DNA from: UBA11524 sp963617205
GTDB taxonomy: Bacteria > Bacillota > Clostridia > Christensenellales > Aristaeellaceae
Direction of reading: 5' to 3'
Length of the DNA stretch: 64,000 nucleotides
Assembly: GCA_963617205.1 (NCBI GenBank)
Contig: CAVEOA010000005.1
Location: 62,001 to 126,000, forward strand
Shown here: positions 44,319-52,324 of the stretch, one piece after another
How the letters are laid out: every line of letters begins with the position of its first letter
Numbering within the stretch: position 1 is the first letter of the stretch
The notes under the pieces: generated by a model
Seen by the model: only the letters and a program-made list of their open reading frames with translations
What the model was told of the DNA's origin: nothing
Databases searched by the model: none
Position numbers and translations under genes: made by a program

Positions 44319-45518
44319 ATGGGCAAGATTGACGTGAATGCATACGGCACGCTGCTGTCGTTGCTGCAAAGTGAGCTGTTTGGGCGGGAGAAAGAGATCA
44401 ATGCGGCAGATTGGACGTTCACGCTCGCGGAAGCGGATCGGCACGTGGTGACGGCGCTCCTGTTCCCGACAATGATGCAACTGCGGGGCGTGCCGGATGA
44501 TGCGCTCGGCAGCGCGTGCAACGCGGCGATGTCTACATCGCAGTCGCTCGAAGAGATGCTTGAGCATCAGCGCAAACTGCTTGATTTGCTCGCAAAAAAC
44601 AATATTCCTTGCGTTATACTGAAGGGCATGAGCGTTGCGAGAATGTATCCGCATCCGGAGCTGCGTGCGCCCGGCGATATCGATATCCTTGTCGATGAGG
44701 AGAACATCGATGAAGTCGGGAGATTGATGCTTGCGGATGGTTTTTCATTGACACACGATAAGGAGAAGCACGTATGCTATGACAAGGGCAATTTGTCGGT
44801 GGAGGTGCACCGGAAAATTGCGCGGTATCCGGACAACGAGAAGGGGAATTTCACGAAGGAATATATGCGCGGCGCGCCGGAGCGTGCGGTGCAGGCGACG
44901 CTGAACGGCGTGAGCTTTCCTGTTCTGCCGGATGTCGACCAGCTGATTTCGCTGCTGCTGCATATGGCGGAGCACATTTCCGATTCCGGCATCGGGCTGC
45001 GTCAGCTTTGCGACTGGGCGGTCGCGGTGAATGCGATGCGCAGCGAAATAGGCGAGAAGCAACTGCAGCTGTTTGATCGCTGCGGCCTGCTTGCGTTCGC
45101 CAAAACAATGACAGGGCTCTGCGAGAAATACCTCGGCTTGCCGGCGGTTGAGTGGGCAGCGGATGATGATGAAACGGTTGAGGACGCGCTGATCAGCGAC
45201 ATCCTTGACGGCGGAAACTTTCGTGCGCAGTACAGTGCCCGTCCCCTCAGCAGCGTGCTGACGGATGGCTACAACGCTGAGGGACGCCACAAAACCTCCG
45301 TGATCCGCAGTTACATCCAATTTGTTCGCAACCGCCTCCGCTATGAACACCCGTGGGCGAAGAGCTTCGCGTGGGTGATTCTCTTTGGCGCGTTCTATCC
45401 GGCGCAGTATTTTGTGCGGATGCTTCTCGGCAAGCGGCGCAGGGTCAATGTGAAGCAGGTCATTCAGAACTCTCGTGCGCGGGAGCAGATGATCTGGCAG
45501 CTGAAATTGTATCAATGA
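44319..45518 (+). CDS. Nucleotidyltransferase-fold protein (NTP_transf_5-like)
   Basis: 399 residues from ATG 44319, 7 bases after GGAGG. The fold signature is NIPCVILKGMSVARMYPHPE then LRAPGDIDILVDEENID (D-x-D metal site) and SVEVHRKIARYPD, typical of the family often found near glycan or peptide biosynthesis genes. Helical C-terminal half, with a hydrophobic stretch SFAWVILFGAFYPAQYFV and a basic end (GKRRRVNVKQ). Single gene with its own promoter; the nucleotide acceptor is unknown. Confidence 0.75.
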   Translation: MGKIDVNAYGTLLSLLQSELFGREKEINAADWTFTLAEADRHVVTALLFPTMMQLRGVPDDALGSACNAAMSTSQSLEEMLEHQRKLLDLLAKNNIPCVILKGMSVARMYPHPELRAPGDIDILVDEENIDEVGRLMLADGFSLTHDKEKHVCYDKGNLSVEVHRKIARYPDNEKGNFTKEYMRGAPERAVQATLNGVSFPVLPDVDQLISLLLHMAEHISDSGIGLRQLCDWAVAVNAMRSEIGEKQLQLFDRCGLLAFAKTMTGLCEKYLGLPAVEWAADDDETVEDALISDILDGGNFRAQYSARPLSSVLTDGYNAEGRHKTSVIRSYIQFVRNRLRYEHPWAKSFAWVILFGAFYPAQYFVRMLLGKRRRVNVKQVIQNSRAREQMIWQLKLYQ

Positions 45519-45558
45519 ACGGGTAAGCCATGGAAACATGACGCGCAGGCTGCGTGCG

Positions 45559-46440
45559 TTATTTCTGTTCGACCACGCTTTCGCCGCAGGTATTGCAGCG
45601 GTAAATGCGATCATATCGGCAACGCAGCGTTTCGTATGCCTGATCAGCCTGCATGTCTGTGCTGAACACGCCGTAAACGGCCGAGCCGCTGCCGGTCATC
45701 AGTGCCGCAGCTGCGCCGAACTGCCGGAGCTCATCAATCGCCTGCGCAATGGCAGGTCGCATCCGCTCGCTGACAGGCTGGAGAACATTGCCGAGCGCAC
45801 GGCAGAGCGCAGGCAGGTCACCCGATGACAATGCAGCCTGCGCGGCATCGTTGTCAGGACGGCAGGAGACGGCGCTGGCGTGATAGGCGGTGAAAACGTC
45901 GCGTGTGGAAAGCCCTTCGCACGGCTGAATCACGACAAGCGGAAACGTCCGGCGGCAGGGGAGCGACGTCAACTGCTCGCCAATGCCGGTCGTGCGCGTC
46001 AGTCCGCCGCGGATGCAGAAGGGAACGTCTGCACCGAGCGTCAGCCCGATTTCCTCGAGTGCGGCGGTGGACAGATTCGTCTGCCATAGCCGATTCAGCC
46101 CGACAAGCACCGCCGCCGCATCGCTGCTGCCGCCACCCATGCCTGCGCCGACAGGAATGTGCTTTTCGGCGTGAATGCGTGCGCCGAGCGTGCATCCGGT
46201 CGCCTCTTGCAGCGCACGAGCTGCGCGATAAGCCAGATGATGCTCATCCGCAGGCATCAGCGGCGAGCCGCCGGTCGTCAGCAGGATGGATGCATCATCC
46301 GTCAAGGTCAGGGTGATTTCATCGCTGAGCGTGACGCACTGCATCAGCATGTCCATCAGATGATAGCCATCCTCACGCTGACCGGTGATGTCGAGCGTCC
46401 AGTTGATTTTTGCGCGCGCAAGCAGGTGCAGCGTCGCCAT
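45559..46440 (-). CDS. ispE: 4-diphosphocytidyl-2-C-methyl-D-erythritol kinase
   Basis: MEP-pathway kinase upstream of IspH. 293 residues from ATG 46440, 8 bases after GGAGG. GHMP fold: LLARAKINWTLDITGQREDGYH, ATP loop IPVGAGMGGGSSDAAAVL, GADVPFCIRGG with the catalytic Asp, and ALMTGSGSAVYGVF. The C-terminus carries CNTCGESVVEQK, a short CxxC extension. Together with ispH-rpsA it shows the MEP pathway is used. Confidence 0.95.
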   Translation of the reverse strand: MATLHLLARAKINWTLDITGQREDGYHLMDMLMQCVTLSDEITLTLTDDASILLTTGGSPLMPADEHHLAYRAARALQEATGCTLGARIHAEKHIPVGAGMGGGSSDAAAVLVGLNRLWQTNLSTAALEEIGLTLGADVPFCIRGGLTRTTGIGEQLTSLPCRRTFPLVVIQPCEGLSTRDVFTAYHASAVSCRPDNDAAQAALSSGDLPALCRALGNVLQPVSERMRPAIAQAIDELRQFGAAAALMTGSGSAVYGVFSTDMQADQAYETLRCRYDRIYRCNTCGESVVEQK

Positions 46441-46470
46441 GAGCATCGCCTCCGAAAAATTGCTGCCTTT

Positions 46471-46499
46471 ATCATACGCCAAAGAGAATGATTGTGCAA
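46471..46499 (-). promoter_or_regulatory. ispE promoter
   Basis: -35 TTGCAC (46499-46494), 17-bp spacer, -10 TATGAT (46476-46471) on the minus strand. Its -35 overlaps that of the divergent promoter. Confidence 0.75.
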
Positions 46500-46520
46500 G
46501 ATAAAAAAATGTGTTATACT
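46492..46520 (+). promoter_or_regulatory. Promoter of the DUF1934 operon
   Basis: -35 TTGTGC (46492-46497), 17-bp spacer, -10 TATACT (46515-46520). Confidence 0.75.
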
Positions 46521-46584
46521 ATTCTTGCCTGACAAGAAGGGTAAACCGATGGCATGGCGGACGTATCCGCCGCAAAGGAGACAA

Positions 46585-47052
46585 ATGAAGGAACAGGATA
46601 AACGACCGGTTCTGCTGAATCTGGTCAGTACGATTCGGGAAGAGGAAGGCGAGCCGGAGCTGCCGATACAGCTTTTCTGCCGCGGTGAGCTGAAGAAAAC
46701 GCCGAGCGGCTATCTGATTCGTTATCAGGAATCCATCCCGAACGAGGATAACAGCGATATGGTGACCAATGACGTGATTCTGTCGCTCTCAGACAATCGC
46801 GTGACGATGAGCCGTCCGGGCGAGTACGGCACAACGATGGTGTTCGTCAAGGATCAGCGCTTTGAGGGAGCGTATCATACGCCCTTCGGGGATATGGAAA
46901 TGGCTGTGTTTCCCACGCAGGTGCGCTGCAAGGCAGGCATGGATCACGGCTCGGTGCATCTGGAGTATCAGCTTGATGTGCAGGGACATGGCGCCGCAAT
47001 GCACACCATTCATATCGATTACGCGGCAACAGACGGAAAGCAGCCGTGCTGA
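46585..47052 (+). CDS. DUF1934 (YwiB-like) beta-barrel protein
   Basis: 155 residues from ATG 46585, after AAAGGAG. KRPVLLNLVSTIREEEGEPE, GYLIRYQESIPNED, MVTNDVILSLSDNRVTMSR, FGDMEMAVFPTQVRC and GSVHLEYQLDVQGHGAAMHT match the calycin-like DUF1934 family, whose members often adjoin argS in other Bacillota. Function unknown. An ATG at 46549 is an alternative. The next gene overlaps by 7 bases. Confidence 0.82.
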   Translation: MKEQDKRPVLLNLVSTIREEEGEPELPIQLFCRGELKKTPSGYLIRYQESIPNEDNSDMVTNDVILSLSDNRVTMSRPGEYGTTMVFVKDQRFEGAYHTPFGDMEMAVFPTQVRCKAGMDHGSVHLEYQLDVQGHGAAMHTIHIDYAATDGKQPC

Positions 47053-47555
47053 CGATGCTTCGCCGCGAGGTGCAGGAGATGCTGACGGCGGTTTGGCATG
47101 GGAAGAACCGAAAGCCGGCGCTTCGCCGCGCATCGAATGAACTGGCGCTGCTGGCGACGGATTTTTCGCTGATTGCGGATGAGGAGAGCACGCGGCGCTT
47201 CTGCTGCATGGCACAGGAAAAGGGATGGCGCGTCTGGGATGAAAATGGCTGGCTGATGCTGGACAAGGCAGTCCCTGCGCCGGACACGGTTTCCGTGGCT
47301 TCCATATCGGCTCATGCGGACAATGAGCTGTGCTGCTGCATCAGCCTGCTGATCCGTCATCCGGAATCAGGCGACGCATCACGGTTCATCCGCGCACTTG
47401 TCAAGGCGGACGAGGCGGGCCGTCAGCCAATGCACCGCCTGTGCCGTCAGCTGCATCAGGAGCTTGCCGCGATGCTGCGGACGCATCAGCCGCTGCCGGG
47501 CGCATTGCTGCCGTATTTATGCTTTGCAGCAAGGAAAGGGGAGGACGCAACATGA
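47046..47555 (+). CDS. Hypothetical protein between DUF1934 and MBL-fold genes
   Basis: 169 residues, GTG start overlapping the DUF1934 stop; the ATGA of the next gene overlaps its end, so it is translationally embedded in the operon. It begins with a basic, Arg-rich helix (MLRREVQEMLTAVWHGKNRK), has a middle DFSLIADEESTRRFCCMAQEKG with GWRVWDENGWLML, a Cys cluster ELCCCISLLIRHPESGDASR, and a helical end. No domain is recognised. Cys content and Arg richness could suit a nucleic-acid or metal-binding role, without direct evidence. Confidence 0.65.
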   Translation: MLTMLRREVQEMLTAVWHGKNRKPALRRASNELALLATDFSLIADEESTRRFCCMAQEKGWRVWDENGWLMLDKAVPAPDTVSVASISAHADNELCCCISLLIRHPESGDASRFIRALVKADEAGRQPMHRLCRQLHQELAAMLRTHQPLPGALLPYLCFAARKGEDAT

Positions 47556-48211
47556 TTATTTCGTGCATCGGACATGCGAAATTTCTGATTGAGCTGGACA
47601 ACGGTCTGCGAATCGTGACCGACCCGTATGACGCATCATGCGGCTACCCGGTGACGGCGAATCCGGCAGATGTCGTGCTCGTGTCCCATCAGCATCACGA
47701 CCACAATGCCGTCGATACTATTCCCGGCAAGCCGCGCGTGATTGACCGCGCAGGTGCGTTTGACCTCGGTGGCGGCGCGGTTGTTCATGCCATCGAGGCG
47801 TTTCATGATGACCGGCAGGGGAGTTTGCGCGGCAAGACGCTGATGTTCCGGCTGAACGCGGAAGGCGTGAACGTGCTGCATCTGGGTGACGTTGGGCATC
47901 TGCTGACGGCAGAGCAGCGACTTCTGCTGGGGAATGCCGATGTGCTGATGATTCCTGTCGGCGGCTACTACACGATTGACGCGAAAATGGCGAAGGCAGT
48001 CGCGGAATCGCTGCATGCGCGGGTAATCCTGCCGATGCACTACAGGACGGCGGCGAATGCGTCCTGGCCGATTGCACCGGTGAGCGAATTTTTGAGCCTC
48101 TATCAGGACAAGGCGGAGGAACTGCCGCTGCTGCGCGTTTCGGGCAATGATTTGGCATGTCAGCCGAAGCTGGTCGTCCTCAAGCCGCTCAGCCTGAGCA
48201 AAGCACAGTGA
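47552..48211 (+). CDS. Metallo-beta-lactamase-fold hydrolase (UPF0173-like)
   Basis: 219 residues. GHAKFLIELDNGLRIVTDPY, the metal motif VLVSHQHHDHNAV (HxHxDH), HAIEAFHDDRQG, VLHLGDVGH and ILPMHYRT carry the metal ligands in the order seen in the YtkL/UlaG-like group. GGGGAGG precedes the ATG. Third gene of the DUF1934 operon. Hydrolyses an unknown ester, phosphodiester or lactone. Confidence 0.88.
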   Translation: MIISCIGHAKFLIELDNGLRIVTDPYDASCGYPVTANPADVVLVSHQHHDHNAVDTIPGKPRVIDRAGAFDLGGGAVVHAIEAFHDDRQGSLRGKTLMFRLNAEGVNVLHLGDVGHLLTAEQRLLLGNADVLMIPVGGYYTIDAKMAKAVAESLHARVILPMHYRTAANASWPIAPVSEFLSLYQDKAEELPLLRVSGNDLACQPKLVVLKPLSLSKAQ

Positions 48212-48227
48212 TTTACAATTACACCAC

Positions 48228-48270
48228 AAAAAAAGGCAGGACACCGAATTGACGATGTCCTGCTTTTTTG
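48228..48270. terminator. Bidirectional terminator between MBL and rpmE genes
   Basis: Stem GCAGGACA (48236-48243) with TGTCCTGC (48256-48263), flanked by a run of A on the left and TTTTTTG on the right. Confidence 0.88.
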
Positions 48271-48300
48271 TCATAGCTCGTGGGAAGCTGAGCCCATAAA

Positions 48301-48501
48301 TTAGTTGAGCCCGAAGCGCTTCTTGAAACGATCGACGCGTCCGCCGGTATCCACCAGCTTCTGCTTGCCGGTGTAGAAAGGATGGCACTTGGAGCAGATA
48401 TCTACCCTCAGTTCCTTCTTAGTAGAGCCGGTTTCAAACGTCTCACCGCACACGCAGCGAACGATGCACTTGCCGTAGTTGGGATGGATCTTTTCCTTCA
48501 T
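48301..48501 (-). CDS. rpmE: 50S ribosomal protein L31, zinc-binding form
   Basis: 66 residues from ATG 48501 (MKEKIHPNYGKCIVRCVCGE). Cys ligands are CVC and CSKC, with HPFYTGKQKLVDTGGRVDRF, so this is the C+ zinc-bound type. AGAGGTG lies upstream. The next gene on the strand upstream is rho, the usual neighbour. Confidence 0.97.
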   Translation of the reverse strand: MKEKIHPNYGKCIVRCVCGETFETGSTKKELRVDICSKCHPFYTGKQKLVDTGGRVDRFKKRFGLN

Positions 48502-48556
48502 TGCGATTTCACCTCTTTCGCGCATGCAATGATCAGCTTATTCAGCCACGAAAACT

Positions 48557-48585
48557 ATTTTACCATACTTATTGCCGGATTGCAA
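48557..48585 (-). promoter_or_regulatory. rpmE promoter
   Basis: -35 TTGCAA (48585-48580), 17-bp spacer, -10 TAAAAT (48562-48557) on the minus strand. Confidence 0.75.
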
Positions 48586-48620
48586 GTCTTTTTTGGATTT
48601 CCTAAAACTTTTCCTGCCGA

Positions 48621-50585
48621 TTACTTCTTCATGAGAGACGCCCAGTCCTTAATCCGCTGGAGAAGTTCGCTGTTATTGGTCGTCTTTTCCAGCATGGACT
48701 GCAGCTGCGGAATCATATCAACGCTGCGGAGGCTGCCGAGCATGTCGTGGATGAGCTGGATGCCGTCCAGGTGCTCCTGCGTGGCAATCAGATCGGCGCG
48801 CTTGGTGCCGGAGAGCGTCAGGTTGATCGGCGGATAGATGCCGGCGCGTGCAACTGACTGATCAAGCACGAGCTCCATGTTTGCCGTGCCCTTGAAGTCC
48901 TCGATGATGGAGTCATCGACGCGGTTGCCGGTTTCGGTGTTCATGACGGCAAACACGGTCAGCGTACCGCCCTCGCGCGTGCAGCGAGCAGCGCCGAAGA
49001 GCCGCTTCGCCTTCTGCAGGCTCGCCGGATTCACCATGCCGATGGACTGGCGACCCTGCTGAACGGCGGCCGTGGTGTAAATCTTGGAGAGATACGTCAG
49101 GTTGTCCACAAGCAGGACGACATCCTTCTTCATCTCGACAAGGCGTTCGGCGCGCTCGAGCGTCAAATCAACGATGCGCAGATGATTTTCGGGCGTCATG
49201 TCAAACGTCGAGGCGATGACATGCCCATGCGCGTGGTCGCGGAAGCTGGTTGCGTCCTCGGGCGTGCCGCCGAGCAGCAGCGTCATGACCTCCGCGTCAG
49301 GATGGCAGATGCTGATGGCGTTATCGATGGACGTGAGCAGGCGAGCGCGGTCGGCGGCAGGCGGACACTGAATCAGCGCTCGCTGACCGAAGCCGATCGG
49401 TGCAATCAGACTGATGAGCCGCATGTCGAGATTGTTCTCGGCGCCTTCCGACTCCATGGTGATGGGCGTGTGCGGATAGCAGGGGGTCAGGTCATCGAAG
49501 GAGGGGCGATTGGCAATGCTGTCGGACGCGCAGCCGTTGACCTCGGTGATGTAAAGCATGGCGGAATACTTGTCGCCGTCGCGCTGAGGACGCACCTTGC
49601 CGCTAACGAAGTCGCCTGTGCGGAGCGAAAAACGGCGAACCTGCGCCATGGACACATAAATATCGCGGTTGGAAGGCAGCAGGGATACGCCGCGCAGGAA
49701 GCCGTATCCATCGGGATGCAGGTCAAGATAGCCGCAGCCGTCCTGGCAATCCGCAGGCGCGAGCATGTCGTTCTGCTGATTCACGGGACGATAGTCGCTC
49801 GTTATGTCGCGCTGCGCACCGTAGGACGGCTGACGCATTTGCGGCGCACCGTAGGACGACGGGAAGTCATAGCTGCGCTGCGAACGGCTGTCGCTGTAGG
49901 TGGCAGGACGGCGGTCGCTCTGCGGCGCGGTGTATGTTGGACGGCGGTCGTTCCACGTGCTCATGGGACGGTTGTAGTCCGGAGAGGAGGATGCATAGTA
50001 GGCATCGTCATCGCGCTGGGAATCCTGTTGGGGCGTCGGTCCGAAGCGCGGCGTATAGCTGGCAGGACGCGTGGCAGGACGCTGATAATCATTCTGCTGC
50101 ATCGGCGGACGCGTCGGACGGCTGCCGTACGTGTTGCTGGACGATGCCTGATAGGCAGGCTTGGTGCTGAAGCGCGGCGGCGTCGCAGGAGCCTGATAGG
50201 CAGGACGGTAGTTGCCGTGAGCAGGACGGGAAGCAGCTTGTTCGGATGATTGGGCAGCCGCGTCAGCCGGTGCGATCGGTGCGACCGATGCGACTGGTGC
50301 GACCGGAGCAGCCGATGCTGTCGGTGCGGCCGATGCGGCCGAAGCGACTGGGGTGACCGGATCGGTCGGTGCAGGGGAAGGGGCAACAGGCGATTCAGCG
50401 GATGCTTTTGCGGCGGTGGGCTGAGCGGCTGCGTCAGCCTTCTGGGCATCGCGGGCACGGTTCAATTTCTCAACAATGCCGGCCTTTGAAATGCCTGCAC
50501 CCAGCATGACGCCCATTGCCTTGGCAACCTTGCGCAGCTCCAGCACGGTGTACTCGTTAAAATCCTTGTTTTCCCATTCGGACAT
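48621..50585 (-). CDS. rho: Rho-family protein with degenerate ATPase motifs and long disordered extension
   Basis: 654 residues; E. coli Rho has 419. Order: Rho N-type helices (1-45), Ala/Pro/Ser-rich stretch (47-115), Tyr/Arg/Gln/Ser/Pro-rich stretch (120-275), cold-shock-like RNA-binding domain (DLHPDGYGFLRGV, DIYVS), and a RecA-like core. The core aligns through PIGFGQRALI, HVIASTFDM, RLVEMKKDVVLLVDNLTYL, KAKRLFGAAR, EDFKGTANMEL and LTLSGTKR. However the P-loop PPKAGKT of Rho reads PPAADRA (408-414): the Lys is Arg and Gly/Thr are lost. The catalytic-Glu region DERPEE reads GGTPED, and the SGTR Arg finger is shifted (SGTKR). The Walker B Asp remains (D494). The reading frame is continuous. 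It may be a paralogue acting as a non-hydrolysing RNA-binding ring; a canonical rho may exist elsewhere. Confidence 0.85.
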   Translation of the reverse strand: MSEWENKDFNEYTVLELRKVAKAMGVMLGAGISKAGIVEKLNRARDAQKADAAAQPTAAKASAESPVAPSPAPTDPVTPVASAASAAPTASAAPVAPVASVAPIAPADAAAQSSEQAASRPAHGNYRPAYQAPATPPRFSTKPAYQASSSNTYGSRPTRPPMQQNDYQRPATRPASYTPRFGPTPQQDSQRDDDAYYASSSPDYNRPMSTWNDRRPTYTAPQSDRRPATYSDSRSQRSYDFPSSYGAPQMRQPSYGAQRDITSDYRPVNQQNDMLAPADCQDGCGYLDLHPDGYGFLRGVSLLPSNRDIYVSMAQVRRFSLRTGDFVSGKVRPQRDGDKYSAMLYITEVNGCASDSIANRPSFDDLTPCYPHTPITMESEGAENNLDMRLISLIAPIGFGQRALIQCPPAADRARLLTSIDNAISICHPDAEVMTLLLGGTPEDATSFRDHAHGHVIASTFDMTPENHLRIVDLTLERAERLVEMKKDVVLLVDNLTYLSKIYTTAAVQQGRQSIGMVNPASLQKAKRLFGAARCTREGGTLTVFAVMNTETGNRVDDSIIEDFKGTANMELVLDQSVARAGIYPPINLTLSGTKRADLIATQEHLDGIQLIHDMLGSLRSVDMIPQLQSMLEKTTNNSELLQRIKDWASLMKK

Positions 50586-50653
50586 AAAGAAGCTTGCCTC
50601 CTTATGCGCATGCAGCGCAGTGGTTCTTCATTTTCTATATATATAGGATCGTT

Positions 50654-51667
50654 TCAGCGGACTCGTGCGACAATGAAATCTCGGTGAACGGCCTGTTCGA
50701 CAAAGTGAGAGAAGTCGTTATATGGCGGCTCGGTCAACGGTGCAAAGCCGGATTGCTCCAGCAGCGTCAGGAATTGCTCCTTGCGCAGCGTCAGCGTGTT
50801 GAACGAAATCGCCGCGGCGCCGCCTTGTTTGAGCGCGTTTCGCCATGACGGCAGAATGCGTTCAAGCAGCTTGTGGAAGCTCTCCGTTTTCCTGCCGTTT
50901 TGCGGCGCATGCTGGACGCCGTAGGGAAGGTCGCAGACAAGCAGATCGGCCTGACGCTTCTTCAGCAGGCTGCCGACGAGCGCGCTGTCGCAGTGAGCAA
51001 CGGTGAAGGTGCGGACATCGCCTGCGGAGAAATGCTCCTTTGTGTCGCTGAGTGTGTACTGTGCAACAGGCACGGCGCTTTGTCCGACGGTGCGGCTGCT
51101 TTGCTCGAGCTTGTGCTTCAGGTGGTGGAATTGCAGGTAGTTGCTGAAGTAGTCCATCGCCTCCTGCAGAGCACGCAGGTCGATATCCGCGCAGACGGCG
51201 TTCATGCCGCCTTGCAGAGCGACAAAGCCGGTTGTGCATTTGCCGCACATCGGGTCGAGCACAGTCAGCACCGAGGACGATTGCGCGAAATCGCTCGCGG
51301 CACGTGCACAGTTGAGCATCATGCGCGTGAACGATGCATTTGTTTTACCCTTGTATTTGAGAATTTCGGACAGGTCATCCGGCAAAAACGGGTTGCCCGA
51401 CCAAATCACCGGTCGAAGCAGGTCGGGGGCTGTGCATTCAAAGAGCATCAGACGCGTGCTGTGACGGCTGATGCATTGAAGCGCCTTGGGTGACAGCGAA
51501 TCGACCGTGAACGACAAAAACGGCACATCACCGAGCATTTTCGTCTCGACCACATCCGGCAGCGACAGTGAACGCAACAGGCAGGATAGCTCAGATTGAC
51601 CGAGCCGTACCTGCTCTTCCCGGTATCGTATATTCGGGTGTGGTATTAGCTGTAAAAAGAATTGCAT
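50654..51667 (-). CDS. Trm11/UPF0020-like RNA methyltransferase
   Basis: 337 residues. An N-terminal region of about 150 residues (THUMP-like position but not clearly recognisable; YREEQVRLGQSELSCLLRSL) precedes a Rossmann methyltransferase: LTVLDPMCGKCTTGFVALQG (SAM motif I), VCADIDLRALQEAM, and the catalytic motif IV LLVCDLPYGVQHA (D-L-P-Y, as in N2-guanine methyltransferases). AAGGAGTT lies before the ATG. Likely modifies tRNA or rRNA guanine; the site is unknown. It lies 68 bases upstream of rho on the same strand. Confidence 0.8.
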   Translation of the reverse strand: MQFFLQLIPHPNIRYREEQVRLGQSELSCLLRSLSLPDVVETKMLGDVPFLSFTVDSLSPKALQCISRHSTRLMLFECTAPDLLRPVIWSGNPFLPDDLSEILKYKGKTNASFTRMMLNCARAASDFAQSSSVLTVLDPMCGKCTTGFVALQGGMNAVCADIDLRALQEAMDYFSNYLQFHHLKHKLEQSSRTVGQSAVPVAQYTLSDTKEHFSAGDVRTFTVAHCDSALVGSLLKKRQADLLVCDLPYGVQHAPQNGRKTESFHKLLERILPSWRNALKQGGAAAISFNTLTLRKEQFLTLLEQSGFAPLTEPPYNDFSHFVEQAVHRDFIVARVR

Positions 51668-51825
51668 TAAAAAAATGAACTCCTTGTCAGATAATGATGA
51701 TTGGATAGAATGCGATCATTCAATCACCCAGCAGATATCAATGGCTTTCTCATATATAGATGGATGAAGAGCCTGCTGCTGCTTGTAGTATATCAAAAAA
51801 TGTTCGGATATGCAAGGGGATTACA

Positions 51826-51861
51826 AAAGAAAATCCCCTTCCGAGATAAACCCGGAAGGGG
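51826..51861 (-). terminator. rpsU terminator
   Basis: Minus strand stem CCCCTTCCG (51861-51853) with CGGAAGGGG (51843-51835), then ATTTTCTTTT. About 95 bases after the rpsU stop. Confidence 0.8.
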
Positions 51862-51957
51862 ACAACCATGTGCGAAATTCAGCACGGCAGATGAACCGCA
51901 TAGAAAACGGTCATCCTTCAGACTGACATACACCACGACGCAGGATGAATAAAATCA

Positions 51958-52131
51958 TCAATACTTGCGCTTGCGGGCAGCCTCAGCCTTCTTCTTGCGC
52001 TTAACGCTGGGCTTTTCGTAATGCTCACGCTTACGAACTTCCTGAATCACACCGCTGCGGGCGCACTGACGCTTAAAGCGCTTCAGAGCACTCTCCAGGG
52101 ATTCATTCTCACGGACGCGTACCTCAGACAC
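51958..52131 (-). CDS. rpsU: 30S ribosomal protein S21
   Basis: 57 residues, GTG start at 52131 preceded by AAAGGAGGG. Reads VSEVRVRENESLESALKRFK then RQCARSGVIQEVRKREHYEK, PSVKRKKKAEAARKRKY: the canonical bS21 sequence, rich in Arg/Lys. Single gene with a strong promoter and terminator. Confidence 0.97.
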   Translation of the reverse strand: MSEVRVRENESLESALKRFKRQCARSGVIQEVRKREHYEKPSVKRKKKAEAARKRKY

Positions 52132-52203
52132 TGTTATCCCTCCTTTCGCTCATCTCGCCTTGACATCAGCCACATAGACAGACGGATGGCGAACCGTATG
52201 TTC

Positions 52204-52232
52204 ATTATAGCAAAAGAACGTCAACTCGTCAA
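52204..52232 (-). promoter_or_regulatory. rpsU promoter
   Basis: -35 TTGACG (52232-52227), 17-bp spacer, -10 TATAAT (52209-52204) with a TGC extension on the minus strand; one of the strongest promoters in the window. Confidence 0.85.
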
Positions 52233-52324
52233 TGCCTATTTGCAAATTTCCTGTGACTTTCAGGCTGTAAATTTGCTGATTCTTGATTGAATCATGACGG
52301 TGCGAAGGCAGCGGCGCAAAGTCA

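Noticed and set aside
49344..49364. Frameshift or sequencing error as cause of the lost Rho P-loop
   Set aside because: Frame and homology continue immediately on both sides (PIGFGQRALI before, LLTSIDNAI after), and other motifs are altered as well.
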